A stretch of DNA of 64,000 nt from Amphiduros pacificus. Its lineage: Eukaryota; Annelida; Polychaeta; Phyllodocida; Hesionidae. The notes beneath the pieces are model-generated. The model had not been told where the DNA came from. It searched no databases and worked only from the letters and a program-made list of their open reading frames with translations. This document shows, piece by piece, positions 61,910 through 64,000 of the stretch. Position numbers and translations under genes: made by a program. The DNA lies in the NCBI GenBank assembly GCA_949316495.1, contig OX439004.1, forward strand, positions 34,726,904 through 34,790,903, read 5' to 3'. Within the stretch, counting starts at the first letter, position 1; the number at the start of each line of letters is the position of its first letter.

Positions 61910-63337
61910 AGTTCTTTCCCCTAACTCACAATATTTTACATTTTCTATTCCCACTCATGATTTCTTAAAATATTTCTATAAATTAGAAAAAGGCACATGA
62001 ACAGAATAATGAGAAAATGTTACTGTATAAAAATATGTAGCTTTGCATCAGAAAATATGAAAATAAAAGTTCCAACCATATATTATCAGACAAGTGAATG
62101 TGAATTCATGATATTCAGGCAGAACAGAAGGGCAGTTTTATCTATTTCTGCCACACTGATGCAGAATGAAACGTGATCCCTGGCAAAATATTGTTAATAA
62201 ACATTTCCCATTATCAGTGTATTTACAATGGATTATTGCTGTAATAAGTGGTGTATTTGGTTACAACATTGTAAGATGTCTCAATACATGCTAATAACAT
62301 ATCCAACGTGTCCTTACATGTGCAAATAATATCTGGTCCAAAGTTTCATAATAGACATAATAAACTTCATGGTAATTGAAAATATGGCATGGAGTTGTCA
62401 CCAGTTGTAACAATTTTGTGAGGTTTTATTAACAGCTTAACATTGAGGTCACTTCTATATGAGATATCCTGATTATAAAGTGAATCATGATGTCTCTGCG
62501 ATTCCTCTACCTCTATTCAGCAACCTCATAAACAAATCTAAATGAATACGCATTAAAAAATATCTGAATTTGAGGCAATTGTTTGCATACAGTTATGACA
62601 TTTATCTTTGGTGTCACCTAACAAGAAAGGATCACTGTTCATCATTATGATAGGTTGAAGTCAGACCAATTTGTGATATATCCCTATAATCAAACAGTAA
62701 TATATGACAGCCAACCTTTAAAGCTCTCAAATACTGAACTGCAGCACAACTTGTTGTTTTCTTAATTACCATAATTAGGGTGAAACATATCGTGTAATTA
62801 AACAAATTCTACTTTGAAGAAAAACAGACCCAGCACACAGAAAGAACTTGTCTATTGTGAGAAGTACCAGGATGAGGAACATATTACCCACAATACAATG
62901 CTATAAATACCATTTAAATTGTCAGCTTTTCCTTTTATTACTGGATATCCAATAGACGGTTTGAAATCTGACTGAGCTGAAACTACACATAAGAAGTGGT
63001 TTGTGAAATGAAATCCATTATTATACTGGTTTGTCTGTTCTAAACACTATTATTTCAAAGACAAACAAGCTTTCTCCATATTCACATCAGCTATTCACAC
63101 ATTTTGACATCAATCTCAAAATTACTGGCCTGAAAAATTCAAACAGAAAAGACCCCATAACATTTACTTCCAGGCTTGACATTTTTTGCTTGAAATCCTC
63201 ATAACAGAGGAAGATACAGTTCTGGCCCAGACTTGGAACGTATAATTTTCACGTGTGATTTAACTTCCAACCAAACTCCAGCTGCTAGGGGACAAAAAGA
63301 CCATAATCATTCACTCAACATCCACTCACCTTCATGA
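61910..63337. other. Unique AT-rich DNA, no gene seen
   Basis: No supported gene, repeat or element. AT-rich with scattered ATATGC and TTAATTA words. Confidence 0.55.
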
Positions 63338-63354
63338 TGACCTTGACTTGACCT
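63338..63354 (-). promoter_or_regulatory. DR5-type nuclear receptor motif (retinoic-acid type)
   Basis: TGACCT, five bases, then TGACCT form a perfect DR5; the minus strand reads AGGTCAAGTCAAGGTCA. DR5 is the preferred element of RAR/RXR heterodimers, and RAR orthologues exist in several lophotrochozoans. The same site also holds the ERR-type TCAAGGTCA. Confidence 0.4.
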
Positions 63355-64000
63355 CCACCTCTTAGCAGCCATTTTGTCTATACTTTCCAGAATCAATAGC
63401 TCATTAGTTTTTACACCTCAAGTCCCACCGTAAATCCCAGAGTACTTTTTTGTAGGTGACACAGTTCACATAGAGGCTGTGATTCTGCTGGGTGATCTCA
63501 ATATCGCGCTTTATGACCGCCAACACTGGCCTTATCTGGTCGCCGTGGCAATGGCTCCCTCTGCCCCCAGATCAAAATGTGATCAAACCTCAACATTTCC
63601 TTTGCCCCTTGATTAATTGCTGTTAATTACTGACAAACACAAAGCACATGGAGCAGCTCACATGAGTTACATCCTGCGATCAAGATATGAATCACAACTC
63701 GGGCGTCCTGACGGGTCCCAGACCCGCGTACAGATCATGCGATTTATAACACCAGGGCTTCTGTGACTGGTGGAATTTGATTGAAATCATCCATCACAGA
63801 TAGGCAGAACACGTTCCTGGCCCTAACGAACAGCGTTGACCATAATTGGCCGCAATTAAGCAATTAGCATGTAGGGTTAGTATTGCATGTTAGAAGGTGG
63901 CACCCATTAAGCATCTCCACTTCAGACCACCGGTCATTTCTAATACTTGAGCCCCGCACCCTCATTAATATGCAAGAGATAAACTTCTTCATTTACATAT
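63355..64000. promoter_or_regulatory. High-complexity, probably regulatory end block
   Basis: No coding signal. GTCGCCGTGGCAAT at 63539-63552 is a one-mismatch X-box. Around 63840-63875, CATAATTGGCCGCAATTAAG and CAATTAGCAT give several homeodomain cores, and TTAATATGCAA (63965-63975) is POU-like. The composition and lack of repeats suit a conserved non-coding element, but conservation was not tested. Confidence 0.3.

Overview
This 64 kb window looks like gene-poor nuclear DNA from an animal, most likely an invertebrate. It is AT-rich with no operons, no bacterial gene density and no ribosome-binding sites. It carries AT, GT and CT microsatellites, several minisatellites, a tRNA-derived SINE fragment, a pogo-type miniature inverted-repeat transposon and one 200-base assembly gap. 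A lophotrochozoan (mollusc-like) origin would fit, but that is a guess: nothing here fixes the phylum. No complete protein-coding gene can be supported. Most long open frames are chance openings or by-products of minisatellites whose unit is a multiple of three. A few stretches could be single exons, but no two can be chained into a gene. The best are 11925-12231 on the minus strand and 17405-17512 on the plus strand. Weaker ones are 18013-18078, 42708-42900 and 44347-44599, all on the minus strand.

Layout. 1-11 kb: unique AT-rich DNA with a long GT/AT microsatellite (1446-1702), a DR1-type nuclear receptor motif (3261) and an RFX X-box (6225). 11.5-12.5 kb: a short inverted-repeat element followed by a GC-richer, possibly coding block. 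13-19 kb: unique DNA with CTCF-like and X-box motifs and exon-like segments. 19.7-22.9 kb: a repeat cluster with a MITE inside a TA tract, a SINE fragment, short duplications and a decaying 37-bp tandem array. 25.5-26.1 kb: two unrelated minisatellites joined end to end. 26-33 kb: unique DNA, then a 61-bp array carrying five copies of an ERR-type receptor site. 33.4-37.6 kb: three AGGGGGC-type CTCF-like sites and a group of receptor-type palindromes and direct repeats. 38.2-38.7 kb: an 18-bp minisatellite. 39-39.5 kb: transposon and SINE debris. 41.7-42 kb: a degenerate array of TGACCTT half-sites. 42.7-44.6 kb: two possible exons. 45-54 kb: unique DNA with homeodomain/POU clusters and a double palindrome. 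55-55.5 kb: an assembly gap inside a 52/55-bp minisatellite. 56-64 kb: unique, high-complexity DNA that looks regulatory.

Overall reading. The density of textbook binding motifs (CTCF-like, RFX X-box, nuclear receptor repeats, POU octamers, homeodomain doublets), together with the lack of genes, suggests a regulatory gene desert or the introns of a large gene. This is inferred from motif matches alone. No conservation, expression or binding data were available, and no new biological system is proven here.
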